DNA from: Lepidodermella squamata
Lineage: Eukaryota; Gastrotricha
Reading direction: 5' to 3'
NCBI GenBank assembly: GCA_047495785.1
Contig: JBLDXI010000041.1
Location: forward strand, 1-64,000
Length of the DNA: 64,000 nucleotides
Part shown: positions 1 to 11,486 of the stretch, one piece after another
How the letters are laid out: the number at the start of each line of letters is the position of its first letter
How positions within the stretch are numbered: position 1 is the stretch's first letter
Notes under the pieces: model-generated
Seen by the model: the letters and a program-made list of their open reading frames with translations, nothing else
What the model was told of the DNA's origin: nothing
Database searches by the model: none
Translations under genes and position numbers: made by a program

Positions 1-94
1 ACCCTAACCCTAACCCTAACCCTAACCCTAACCCTAACCCTAACCCTAACCCTAACCCTAACCCTAACCCTAACCCTAACCCTAACCCTAACCC
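1..94. repeat. Terminal telomere array (CCCTAA)n
   Basis: About fifteen uninterrupted CCCTAA units start at base 1, so the window begins at or inside the chromosome end and the G-rich strand is TTAGGG. The array passes into unique sequence through the variant CCCAACCCGAT (91-101). The same variant ends the interstitial tract near 770, so this junction is shared. Confidence 0.97.
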
Positions 95-321
95 AACCCG
101 ATCAATCGCTCTTCAACAGCACTATCTGTTAAACTTTGTTTTCAACATATAGTAAGTTTGAGGACACTAGTGTAAAACCCTTCATAACTTTTGCTTCAAC
201 GTTTGACGAATATTGAAGTAATTTGAAGTAATTTTTTTCAAAGTTATGAAACTGTTCCAAGGCAGTAGACTTATGTTGAAATGTTTACAATTTATTTATT
301 TCTAATTCTATCCTTTGTAAT

Positions 322-462
322 TTCCCTGACTCCCCTGGGTCATGGTGAAATATTAATAATTTGCCTGACTCCCCTGGGTCATGGTAAAATAAATAATTTC
401 CCTGACTCCCCTGGGTCATGGTGAAATAAATTCAAACAGAAAATGACTCCCCTGGGTCATTC
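322..462. repeat. Four-copy near-palindromic subtelomeric repeat
   Basis: The 16-mer TGACTCCCCTGGGTCA occurs four times, at 327-342, 366-381, 403-418 and 444-459, with spacings of 39, 37 and 41 bp. The ends TGAC/GTCA are inverted, so each copy is close to a palindrome. The linkers are AT-rich; three copies are followed by ATGGT(G/A)AAATA. There is no reading frame across the array. Confidence 0.85.
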
Positions 463-652
463 TTCTGATTGAATTGTATTCATTTTTTGAATACAAATTT
501 TGTCTGAGTTCCTTTGAGCCATTTGTCGGGAATTTTTTATCGGATCTCAGTATTATCGCGGAGTGGTTAGGAACACATAATTTTTGTGATGAAGAATTAT
601 CACAAACGTGAAAATGATGCTCATCTTGGATCCCTATGATGGAGTAATGGTA

Positions 653-712
653 GGGCCCGGTTTGACTCTCGGTAAAACGAGAGGCCCCGGTTTGCAGCTC
701 GTCTGTATTAAA
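653..712 (+). other. Subtelomeric hairpin element, copy 1
   Basis: The segment begins GGGCCCGG, continues with a perfect 6-bp stem CTCTCG (666-671), loop GTAAAA and CGAGAG (678-683), and ends in a 27-bp tail (686-712) shared with copy 2. Ten bases after the tail an interstitial CCCTAA tract begins. The arrangement resembles the 3' end of a retroelement or an end cassette lying against telomere DNA, but no coding part is visible. Confidence 0.6.
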
Positions 713-720
713 CTATTACC

Positions 721-770
721 AATAACCCTAACCCTAACCCTAACCCTAACCCTAACCCTAACCCTAACCC
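721..770. repeat. Interstitial telomere tract 1
   Basis: Seven to eight CCCTAA units, in the same orientation as the terminal array. It ends with the same CCCAACCCGAT junction as the true telomere. The next few hundred bases (780-1060) are AT-rich with no coding signal. Confidence 0.9.
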
Positions 771-1095
771 AACCCGATTCTACTAAGAGGTTAAAGTTAC
801 TGATGAGCTACACTAGCCAAGTAGCGAAACCGGTCTGACGATGGCTACCTCAACTCGAGTAGAATCTATGCTTTAAAGTCATAAAGCATATTATTAACCT
901 TACCGTTAATATTATTGGATTAAATATCCATTCATACAAAACGTGTGCTTACCCACATGTTAAGAATTCAGAATTTTTGTATTCTCTATTCTAGTCCGTC
1001 GTGACTTATTCGGTATAGACCTAGTACTATCCGATCTACAACATTTCACCACTGATTCGACATTCTCTTGATCGGTTCTTGCGGAAATAGTGGTT

Positions 1096-1151
1096 GGGCC
1101 CGGCCAATTCGCTACGTACGAATTCCCGGTTTACAGCTCGTCTGTATTAAA
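1096..1151 (+). other. Subtelomeric hairpin element, copy 2
   Basis: It has the same frame as copy 1: GGGCCCGG, a 6-bp stem, then the 27-bp tail (1125-1151) with one difference (G to A). The stem bases differ from copy 1 on both arms: AATTCG (1106-1111) and CGAATT (1119-1124). The pairing is therefore kept while the sequence changed. A CCCTAA tract starts 12 bases later. Confidence 0.6.
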
Positions 1152-1162
1152 TCTAAAGAAAA

Positions 1163-1222
1163 AACCCTAACCCTAACCCTAACCCTAACCCTAACCCTAA
1201 CCCTAACCCTAACCCTAACCCC
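1163..1222. repeat. Interstitial telomere tract 2
   Basis: Nine to ten CCCTAA units directly after hairpin copy 2. It lies upstream of the GC-rich coding fragment. Confidence 0.9.
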
Positions 1223-1323
1223 TTTTGTCATTCGAGCTCGTATTAGCACGGCCACCAACTGCGGTGGTCACACAGCACATGAAAATAATTTAGTTAAAAA
1301 TATGTGCAAATTGTTTCCCTCAG

Positions 1324-1712
1324 ATTCGCTCAACGCCGACGTCGTACAAGTCCGGGACCAGTGGGTCAACAAGGCCATCGGCGAACTCCGTACTCGTTCG
1401 GGGTACGCTCGCTCCGTAGCCGCCCACGCCGTGTACGACGACGCGTCAGATGCGTTCAGGGGCTGTGCCAACCCCGCCGAAACAGCCGACTACGCCGCCC
1501 GCGCGTTCAACAAGGCGTGTCGTCAAGGCAGCACCGTGCAAGCAATCCGTCAGATGCGCAATGTCAACTTGGGCGTGTCGAGGGAGAACTTTGTCACCGC
1601 ATGGAAAGCTGCGCTGTTCGCCATGAACGGCAAAAACCTGCGAGACAACATAGTCTGCGGGTGGCAAGTTTTGCTTGAACAGCTAGCTCAATTTGATGAA
1701 CCGAAGGACCGT
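1324..1712 (+). pseudogene. GC-rich coding fragment between telomere tracts, possibly globin-like
   Basis: An open frame of about 130 residues with strong GC3 bias stands out from the AT-rich flanks. It is preceded by a good splice acceptor (TTTCCCTCAG, 1314-1323) and its frame runs into telomere repeats at 1713 without a stop of its own, so it looks like a captured exon rather than an intact gene. The protein is predicted helical. A globin reading is possible: a W near the start of an A-like helix, RNVNLGVSRENF aligning with the F-G corner, and a W in the last helix; an Asn would then replace the proximal His. This is inference by eye. It could also be an unrelated helical protein. Confidence 0.4.
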
Positions 1713-1746
1713 AGTAACCCTACTAACCCTAACCCTAACCCTAACC
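1713..1746. repeat. Interstitial telomere tract 3
   Basis: Degenerate then regular CCCTAA units that terminate the GC-rich frame. A further short tract lies 20 bp away. Confidence 0.85.
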
Positions 1747-1767
1747 CGGTATTCAATAAGAAACTAA

Positions 1768-1794
1768 CCCAACCCTAACCCTAACCCTAACCCC
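1768..1794. repeat. Interstitial telomere tract 4
   Basis: Four CCCTAA-type units after the variant AACCCAACCC. Beyond it, 1795-2595 is AT-rich with no supported gene. Confidence 0.85.
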
Positions 1795-2595
1795 TGGTCG
1801 AGTTTTACACTTCCCCGTACAATGGGACACAAAAATGGTCGAGGAGTTAATATAATCTGTTACACCGGCAGATTTATTTTTCGCGACTACGGCAGGATAT
1901 TCGTTTTTAAATGAACACCTAATGTAGTGTTCGTTTTTTTTCCGTCTCATATATTCAACTGTTTTCGTTGGTAACATATCTTTTCGAATTGAAATAGGCA
2001 TTTATTTCCAATTGCAAATGCTCCATATAATTGCGCATATAGTTTATCCAAGAAAATAATCAGATTTTCAATTTTGCGGATTTAAAAATATTAGATCTAT
2101 AAGCATCGGGTATGGACGGCTCAAGCAACGGCTATCAGCGGTAATACAGTGTCTATGGCGAAACATCTTCTGATAGTAGAGTTATTTTCATCACCATCTC
2201 CTGCGACCCGCAGGATAGACTTCGACAATGTCTCTGCTGGTCGATTAAAGTTTTCGTCCAGGTAAATATGTCGGAAAAGGGTGTGAAACAGCTGAGCAGC
2301 CATGTAGTCTTCTGAAGATTCGCTCAACTCTACACAGGCGATCTAAATGAAGGTAAATTTGAAAAGCCGCTAGTTCGATAGCAAATATTTCTTTATACCA
2401 GGTGACTTGAGTTGATAGTGCGTCCACTCAGTCTTATCCTGCATGAAAAAACATGAAAAGTTATGTAACTGCATCTTGAATACTTCATGAAATATCGTTT
2501 GACTCACACTAATGATTTTACACTTCCCCGTTTCGCTACTGAGCGAACCTTCCAATTAATTTCAGATTTAGCCCAAAGCCGTGACGTTTTCATTC

Positions 2596-4541
2596 CTAAA
2601 ATGAGAAGCCAAGTAATACGAGCGAGAAAAATAAAGTTACCCTTATACCAGTCTTAGATTTTTCCTCTTTCCCATCGGCATGTGTTGTTTTCGCGAATAG
2701 CCAAAAGTCTAAAACCATTAATAATAATAATAATAATAATACAAAATTATATTGCACAAAAATGGCAATTTTACCGAGAAATCTTGCTAAGATGACACCG
2801 GGTTTTTTCCACCTGATTTCCTTCACATCCAGTACCACGTTGAGTGGTTCATTGACATCCATCGGGGACGAGGCAAATACGTAGCAGGTGAAGGAGAGTA
2901 GAGCAATAACCTGTCATGAAATTGCATTGAAGCGAATATAATAATTTAATAAGTTTATAATCATACCATGTTGCGTTTATCCCGACTGGATGAAAGCAGA
3001 GTTTTGTCGAAAGCCGCTGATGAATTTGATGAGCAAGGGAATGCAGCAAACGATCTCGCGTGGATCGGATGTTGGCCATTCTGTTGTTGAGGTTGCAAAA
3101 GCTGTTTCTCACGACGTACTACTTTGACACTTGGACATTCAACATCTGATATCCACTCTGGTTCAACTGGCACTAGGCTATTGACAAAGACGTGAAATGG
3201 CGGAAATCGTTGGTTTCGAGCAGCCGTCCGCTTTGACGAAGCCGACTGCGATTTGCGACGGCGAGTGTTCTGCCAAAGTGTATCGTCTGGATCGTCTTCG
3301 TCGTCATCCTCAATAGGACGATGACATAGCTGAAGCCGTAGCCAAATACTGTACGAGTGATTGACCAATTTGGAAAGACGAGGAAGTCTGATACCACTGA
3401 AAATTTCGTTTTCTTCCAGGGGCATCGGACCGTTGATTGTGTATTTTCTAGTTTAAAGATGTATAAACCGAAATGGTGTGAAATACAATGAAGGAATATT
3501 CACCTTTTAGCGTGAACACTACAGAACTTGTTAGCGACAATTAAACGTATCCTCCATTGCATGACGCTAGATTTGAGCGATGAATAAAAGTTCGCGGAAG
3601 CAGCCGTGTTATGAAGGCGACTGAAAAAAGATGCCACGGATAGTTAGTCCTATATTTACATTATTACAATGAGAGGCTCTATTCGTGGACGCGAATAGGG
3701 ATGTTATCGTTAACAAGATCTATATATTGCTATGTGCAACACGCGCCGTCTACCTCCTAACAGTGTTATTTTAGGGTTAAGATTAGTGGTCGTGTAGGAA
3801 CTCTCTCGCAACTAATAACTTGCCGATGAACTTACCGAAAGAAAATGGCTAGAACACAGTGTTTTTGATGCTCGATTAGTTGCATACGTACGGAGACAAT
3901 GCACCTCTGATAACATTCCCATTGACCTGAGGTGCGTCCGGCTACCGAGTTGCTGCTGTAACCAGAAACGGATTTGCCATCACTATTTAGTCTGAGATGC
4001 TAGTAATCTCGGGAGAAACGGATGGAAGAGCAACTTACTTGAGAAATTCGCCGTTTGTAATGGCTCCGGCTGCAGTTGCGGACAACTGTTGAGACTTGAC
4101 AGACGGCATTCCGTAACTATCGACAGCGTTAGTGCGGCGACTTGTCTCGGGTGCGATTATCTGTACAAGGTCATTTATGAGTTCAGTCGAAGAGCGCTTG
4201 ATGAGCTCGTTTGTTTGCAACGTGCCGTAGATAAGGTTGTCGAGAGACGATGGAATGCTGCCGCGGCGCCACGATGGTCTGCGATCGGCGGACATCGTCA
4301 ATCGTTCCGAGCGGTCAAGGTCGTTACTGGTTCCTGACGTTGGCAAACCACCATAAAACGAAGAAGATGACGGAACAGCGGCCGACTCGGTGCTCAGCAT
4401 TGTCATTAAGTTTGCGCCGCTCTTCCGACCGCTCGTCGCACCGGCGGTGGCACCTCCACCGGCGCCGCTGGCGTTGCTGGACCGCAGGTTTGTAAATGAG
4501 CCGCCCAGGCGCTGCTTGTCGCTGAGAAAAAAGCGAAACAT
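2596..4541 (-). CDS. Hypothetical Ser-rich protein with C-terminal hydrophobic segments, five exons
   Basis: I join exons 4541-4039, 3620-3504, 3447-2967, 2910-2775 and 2708-2596 (stop). All introns are GT-AG, phases agree, and the sum is 449 codons plus stop. The N-terminal third is Ser/Gly/Ala-rich. The middle exon carries an acidic run (EDDDEDDPDD) followed by a basic stretch. A hydrophobic segment (VIALLSFTCYVFASSPMDV) and a hydrophobic C-terminus suggest membrane attachment. The last intron (66 nt) keeps frame if retained and would then encode another hydrophobic stretch. I do not recognise the family. The start ATG (4541) is a choice; an upstream exon may exist, for example in the ORF at 4904-5434. 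Confidence 0.5.
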
Positions 4542-4903
4542 GGTCAGTTTGTCGGTGAATCTGACGATGCAAATCAATATGGGTTTACGCTTGATGCGCT
4601 ATATCATTGCTTGCGTGCATTATTGCATTACAACTTAGCGTACTTAGTTTTTTCTCGCTTGAATTAGCCTCGTGCCGCGTAAAGTTTGATGATAATGGCG
4701 TGCGATGGCTGATTTTGCGCTCGTGATTTAAAGCTGGCATTTTTTATGGCGGGCCCAGATGGGCTAATCCGTAGGGATGTGTTTTTAAGCGAATTCTCGC
4801 CGGAAACTATACACACGCTTGCATTCATTTGTCCTAAAGGATTTGAAACGCGTTTATCACCAATAGGTTTGTACGCACATTTATCAATATCAAAAATATG
4901 AGA

Positions 4904-5434
4904 TTACATGGTTGGAATGAGGAAGTTTGGCACCTTCTTCGGAACAATGACTCTTTCCTTGAGCGAAGTCGTGAGCTTGAACTGCTCGCATGTGCTACAC
5001 GGTCCGGCGCCAGGTGCATGGTTGTGGTGGTGCAGTTGGTGCGATAACAGGCTTCCGGAAGGTGTCTGGCTGACGTTTGTAAAACTTGCCAGTTTCTCAG
5101 CGCCACTGATCGACGGCCGGCCACTAAGGCGGCGACGCCAAGACCAAGCTGATGTTCCAGAGCCACCAGAAGCTCCGGATCCACGCTTTGGGCGATGGCT
5201 GTCACGCCTTTGTTGGCCAGTTGCAGTTCCCGCAACATTGATCGACGAGCTTGATGGCATGTTGGTGGCAGAGCAGTCCTGACTGTAAACTCCATCGTCG
5301 CTCTTGCGTCCAACTAGGCTTGAAAACTTGGATGAAAAGCTCGAAAAGAAACCACCACCACCACTTCCTGCTGCCGGGGCTGCCTCGACACTGACACTGC
5401 TCTTTGCCGACAGCATGCGGCTGTCATCGGCCAT
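4904..5434 (-). CDS. Ser/Gly-rich hypothetical protein or first exon of the gene downstream
   Basis: An ATG-started frame of 176 codons ends in TAA. It is rich in Ser, Gly and Ala, has a basic SWRRRLSGR patch and a CSTC motif, and shows no domain I know. The composition resembles the first exon of the 2596-4541 gene on the same strand 360 bp away. The frame contains AAG|GTGCCA near its end, but that donor does not match the phase of the next acceptor. I therefore cannot prove a join and list it separately. It could be an independent small gene, an alternative first exon, or chance. Confidence 0.35.
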   Translation of the reverse strand: MADDSRMLSAKSSVSVEAAPAAGSGGGGFFSSFSSKFSSLVGRKSDDGVYSQDCSATNMPSSSSINVAGTATGQQRRDSHRPKRGSGASGGSGTSAWSWRRRLSGRPSISGAEKLASFTNVSQTPSGSLLSHQLHHHNHAPGAGPCSTCEQFKLTTSLKERVIVPKKVPNFLIPTM

Positions 5435-8400
5435 GTCGCACGCCGATCAGGCCGCGCTCAGGCGACCGAAGCCAGCCTTCCGAAGGCAGCGTCCAGCTGC
5501 AATTTCCAGTGTGTTGAATGTTAGGTACTTGAAAAATCCTAAAGGATTGGACGTAAAGTTTGGTGATCAAAGGCAAAAATACAGGCGGCAAGCAGAGCCA
5601 TCGGTTGCACAGCATGTAATAGTATTAAATCCATTATTGTTATTAGTGGCGAGGCCGGGTCGCAGTTAATGTAATAACCGCGTCCTCTTGGCGCTGGTTC
5701 ACCGACGTCCGCACGATCGTGCAGATGCGCGCCGCCATTCCCCTCTGTGCGGCGACACAACTCAAAGCTTCGCAGCAGAGGCAACTGGCACTCGTGCCGT
5801 ATATATATATATATTTATGTTATATTATATTCAGCTAATGCTGAGCGATATAAGGTTTTATAGATTTTTCTATTATTTTCATGAAAGTGTAAAGTATATA
5901 TAATAATATTACGGTTCACTCTTGAAATGAGCCATTTACCGCCGTCGCTGTTTTGCCTATCCTCTCTCGCCGTAAGATTGCAAGGGAGAAAAACGGCGGC
6001 GGCGCCGACGATACACGCGCAGCCGGGCTCTACTTGTCCCAGCTTGCCCGCCGGTACGACGCCATATCGCCGAGAAGTCAACAAGCGATAAGTTGATATT
6101 GTACGCGAACGTGAACTTCACCGGCGAAATCGATGGTTCACTTTGCTCTCAGCAAAATGCATGTATGCTGCCGCATACGCCGTCATCGCCTACACATGCG
6201 AATAGGAAGTTTTCAATATATTTCTTAAGCAACAAATAAAATCTAAGCTTACAGCGCCGAGCTGGCGTGAGAATTAGGTTGCGGTGTGGAGAAAACCATC
6301 ATTCAGCCAAGGAAGATCACACGACTATGCTAATACAACGTTATCAACTACGTTGATGCTGAACCGTAGCTTCAGCAGCACTCTGAGCTTTCCGTTTAAT
6401 CAATTTGCAACAAAGTAAAACCATCGACTTGCAAAGGTCACGTCTGCTTTTATTGCGGCAACTTAGTTAACTTATCAGGCTAATCATCACCTTGGCTGCA
6501 GGGTGTATATTTTAGCGCTGCGTTCGATTTGGGCACATAGTCGGGCATTTCGATGCGCAGTCTTTTTGACAACATGTCTGACGAATGCAGGTGCACGACA
6601 TGTGTATGTGTATGTGTGTGCGTATGTGTTTGCGTCCGCGCCTGGCTAGTGAGAAATTAAAAATCGAGCGAAAATTCGAACAGCAAATAGTGAACGAGGC
6701 TTTAATCACAGCTTGTGCTCGCCCGCGCCGTGTAAACTCAGTATATCAATATAGCGGCAGCCCATTTTTTATGCGCGCGTATACTATCTACGAACATCAG
6801 CATGCCGCGTTGTTAATATGTAATTTTATATAGAATCTAGAAAATTATCGTGGAAAATAAATATTATAGGGATTAGCCACGCTCCTCTATATTTTGTGCA
6901 TCCGCAGCCGAGCGAGAACACGCAGCCATCTTTGACGCCATCTCCACCTCGCCAGCAGCAGCTGAAAGGCCGCTCAAATATTATGCGCTGCACGTAATGC
7001 GAAAATTTCAGACTCTGCGTGTCGCGATCTGTGATAATCTGATGGCCTTTGTCGTGCGTGCGTATTCTCTACCGGATGCGCAGCTACGGGGAAGCAATAT
7101 ATTCACAATTTTTCCATCAACGACCAAATCATTTGACGCGGAAATGGCACACTGATTTGAGGATGAGCAAAATATATTCACAGCAGAACTAAATTATCAG
7201 TTTCACGCTGCACCAGCCGATTTTTGTGTTTGCTTGTAAATGATAATTATTCCTGGCAATAAAACCGAGCATACATATCGGCACGAAACTCCAAATAGCA
7301 GAAAAGCATATTTGCATTTTACATCGAGCCATCTTACATTTAGCGGTACATATAAAAATTCGTTCAGTGAATCGACAGCCTTTTTCGTTATTCTTCCATT
7401 CCCACAGCGATGAGCTTCCGAATGAACTTGTTTTTGGCAGTTTTGCGACGCCACGCGACTCCGCAGCGGTTCTACTGAAATATTCAATACGAAATCATGC
7501 TACGTTTTTTAGGTTGGTTGAGCGAGATTCGCAAGAAACTGAGTGAGCGAGCAAGAAAAAGAGTTTTTGTCGCAATGTCCTGCGCGTTGTACCATAACCG
7601 CATAATCGTATAAAGATTGCGACACTTACTCAGGTTGAGGCTCGCCAATTAACTACTTTTCTCGTTTCTTTATACCTTTAATTTAATTTCTCTACCACAT
7701 TAAAAGAGTCTCAAGGCCGCTGAAATAGTGTGCGCCTCACGCTGCACGTAATGCGTAGGCGTCTTTCTCAAGGCGCAATTTTTGAATGTATTATTACAAA
7801 GTTGTATTTGTCGAAATTTTAAATGTCAGTTGTGAGATTTATTTGCAAAAAATAGCGAAACAAATAAAAAATAATGCACAAAATAATAATCCATTTTTAT
7901 TCGAACGAAATTTGAATATCGCGCGCTATTTTGCAAATGCATCAATATCGGGCCTAATACCTATGAACTGAGAAGAGGAGAAAGAAGGGAAAGATTAAAG
8001 AAAAAACGAAAGCATTTCGGCGGTAAAAAACAAGACGATGTTATAGAAAATTGATGAGCTTTAATAAGATTCATCAAGTCTGCTGTTTAGAGGTGATATT
8101 CATCACTTATATTTTTTGGTAACCTAGAGTGTTGTATAATAAGTATGCCTTATATATCAGGCAACGCAGCTGTTGAAAAAGGGCCGGTCAATGATTATGC
8201 AGTTGGAAACTGAAGAAAAAATTGCGAGGGAAGTTGTACATTTAAAAGATCTTGACACACCTGAAAGTGGTTACTTACCGGCAATCGACATAAAACGGCA
8301 AACGGCAATAATCAGTTTTCCTGCCAAGTTTTTTGCTAAGTGATTATATGGTATTTTCAACTTATTGCAATAGAATAGCGCAAAATTGCCACTTCTACTT

Positions 8401-11400
8401 ATATGCAAATTTTTGATGTAAGGATAATGTTGTAATCAAAAATAAAAAATTGCTACTGAATGCTTATTTTCTAAAAAGAGCCGTGCAAAATTGAAATTAT
8501 CCATCAGAGCCTTTATACAGGATACTTTTTGTGAGATTGGAGCTAAATCTGAGCACGTTCAAAATAATTGATACGGCTGCCAGCGTTGAAACTAGCGGAT
8601 TGTTACCTTGCATATTGCCCAAGTATACAACCAATAAAATACGATCATTCGGGCGCTGAATTGCGCTTTAATTAACTTATTTAACTTGACACATCTCATC
8701 ACTTATTCAAATAGGATCAATAAAATAGGCTATTTCAAATAATTAAGTATAAGGCTTTGTAGTGGCTACTAGTCTATTTATTTCTCGAAGTAGAAGGGGA
8801 CGACGTTTCGGACACAAGTGCTATTTGACTGAATTTTCTGAAAAAGCCCAAAACTATTTCAAACTTCTGCTTGACCTAGTAGATTCAACCTATGAATAAA
8901 TAAAATGCGAAGAAAAGCTGCCGCTTAAAACAAAGATGGAGGATCCGGCGACAGACCTGTTGACAGGCTCATCGATCACGACATGTTAGACAAACTGGAA
9001 ACATCAACAGGTGACGTAATGGCAGTAGGAAGCTAGTGCTGTTTAGAAAAGCATAACTATTTGCTATTTCCCTTTAATCATTTTTGGATTTCTTAGATAG
9101 CTTAGCCATCTTTGGAAAGAATAAGCCGTAAGCACCTCTCATTATGAACATAAGTGGATTGCTGAAACCCGGAACATTACTATGCAAAAGCAAATGGAAA
9201 GATTCGACGCTGGCTAAAATTTTGACAGGTAAAATTTGACAGGTTTAAATTATATATCGTCCAACAAAGGCCTTTGCTCACAGAATCTTTGCAGTTAAAT
9301 TTTTCCTCGTGTCTTACCGATGAGAATGCTGACTTTTATTTATCTGACAACAGCAGCGTAGTTTTCATGCAGGTGGGTCATTATTTTGCTAACCGTCGGA
9401 TTAATCATCGAAATGCTAACAAAAATGTGGACCTCTGATATTCTTACACAATCTTGTTCAGCACCTTCGAAAACCTCTAACAGTCGACATGTGATGAGCT
9501 GAAAATGGTTCGAAATAATTTAGGTCAGGCCTCAAATAAAGGGCGGTCTCACATATAAGACGGGGTTTCGACTTGTTTTGCAAAAAATAAAGGACAGGCC
9601 CAACATTTCTAGCGCAGTACGGTATATGCAGCGATGCTTTATAGCCGAGAGATTTATAGCTTTAGCTGACGCTTTTTTTGGATTTTGAGTCTGAAAACCG
9701 AAAAAATGCCTAGTTTCTTAGTGTGGATCTATTTTGCAAACAGCAGATTGAAGCAAAACTCGCCAAAATGTGGCCAAATCACAATTTCTTACTTGTCACA
9801 GGTGTTTTCTTATTGGTCAAGCCCATTTTCTTAATTGTCAATTAATTGTCAAATAGGTTAAGAGGGAACGCTGGTCGCCACCTTGTTGAGTGCATTTCTG
9901 CCCATTGGCCGCCTTAGCTATACCGGTTAAAACTAAAGCTTTTGCAACCTTATTGATTGTTGAATTGAGTTTAGATCCCTGAGAAAGCATTCTATACAAA
10001 AAAAACCTAGGAGTTCTAGAACCAGAGCGCAAATGTTAACTACTGGCTATAACGCGAGCGAAGCGAGCTTTAGCTGGCGCTATTTCTGTGGCGTTTTCCG
10101 CAGGAATAGCCTAAAAATGCTCCGAATTTGGGTTGAGAGCTGAAAATTTCCAGGGGGCGAGAGTTCGAGAAAAATCTCGTCAGGCCCCCCTCTGGCGCCG
10201 CTACTGCACCTGTCGCGCTGCGGTCACGGCATAAGCAAAAACAAGAACAAAAAAGCAAAAAAACCCGCGCGGCGCCCCCGGAAAACGCGAATCACGTGGC
10301 AAAATTCATAATGCAATGCATTTTTATTCGTATTATTTTTATTTCATTGCAAAAAATATTTTCCATTAATAAAACAAATTGGAATTTGCTCACCCCGCCG
10401 AAAATCGCGGGTAGCGCGCGCGGCAGCGCGAAATTCGAGCGGGCCGAGATGCGACGCTCTAGTAAAGACGTAAAGAGATAAAGAAGTAAAGAAATAAAGA
10501 TATAAAGAATCTCGAAGTTTCCAACCCCTTTATTAACAGAGATGAGAATGGGTCGGTTTGTCGTTTCGGTCACCTTTTCCGCCAAATCACCATGGGTCCT
10601 GGGTCGCCTCCACGCCTCACAGAGCCCGGCTCAAGCCCGACGCAAGTTTTGCTGTTTCAAGCCATGAAAAGTGGCTACTTGTAATTTAGTCTGTGTTTTT
10701 TGAGCTAGGAGACATGTGAAAGTGAATGTTTGAACTTTTTGACGATTGTCGATGAGAATATAAGGCGTGAAATGCATAAAAAGAACGTCACAAGTAATCC
10801 GCTTCAAAATTACGAAATTTAGATATGTGGGTCACTTGGGTTATAAAAGTTGGGTCCTGGGTCCCCCGGCATGGGTCTCCTCGGGTCTTGGGTCGATTTT
10901 TTTACGCATTCTATTGTAGGTGGTGTTTTGCATAGTGAACTCAGTGATGAATCACAGCCGTGTTTTTTCTTGACTTGTTATGTGGTGATGGTGGTGCGGT
11001 CATGAAGTCGGTTAGTTTTTAGCAGATTAATTTGATTGAGATGAATGAAAAATAATTGCAACAGCTACTACCACAACAAAATTCACCACCTCACCACCGC
11101 ACCATCGATCAGTGAATAAAAATGAACTTCGACCCTGCAAACCCGGCCTACAATGCCCTCTCATCTCTGTTTATTAACCAACGAATTTGACGTACCAGGA
11201 AAATCGGCCACAAAACCAACCATAGGGCGTGACAAAAAATTACCCATTTCTCATTAATAACATGCTCTCTGATCAAAATATGGAAAAATATGTAACATGA
11301 CAGAGCCTGATATTCATGATTCATGTTCGACGATAGGAGCATGAAGTCATCCGCTTTGGCGCTGAGTGCGAAGATCACGAGTTTTACCACCATTACGCCA

Positions 11401-11486
11401 AGCAAATATCGCTCGAATCGGTTTGTTTTGCCCGGTCTTCCATGATAATTCAGTATACATAATCATTTTTCTGCTGAATCTTGTAG
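5435..11486. other. Gene-poor region
   Basis: I see no supported gene in these 6 kb. The sequence is AT-rich with CG-containing islands, an (AT)n run near 5800, a (TG)n-like run at 6601-6630, and a related pair of short segments at 6966-6999 and 7714-7756 that share GCTGCACGTAATGCG. At 10045-10280 there is a GC-rich patch with CGAGCGAAGCGAGC, which looks like mobile-element debris. At 10590-10900 several GGGTCCTGGGTC-type units occur. The first exon(s) of the FAAP24-like gene may lie near 11100-11480. Confidence 0.6.

Noticed and set aside
608-838. Open frame encoding Leu-Thr repeats
   Set aside because: The LTLTLT stretch is simply the translation of CCCTAA repeats; the frame also crosses the hairpin element.
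1324-1712. Horizontal transfer from bacteria to explain the high GC
   Set aside because: The splice acceptor and the GC-biased codon use, also seen in native exons such as the receptor N-terminus, make this unnecessary.
6966-7756. Pair of similar 35-45 bp segments sharing GCTGCACGTAATGCG
   Set aside because: Too short and too diverged to call an element.
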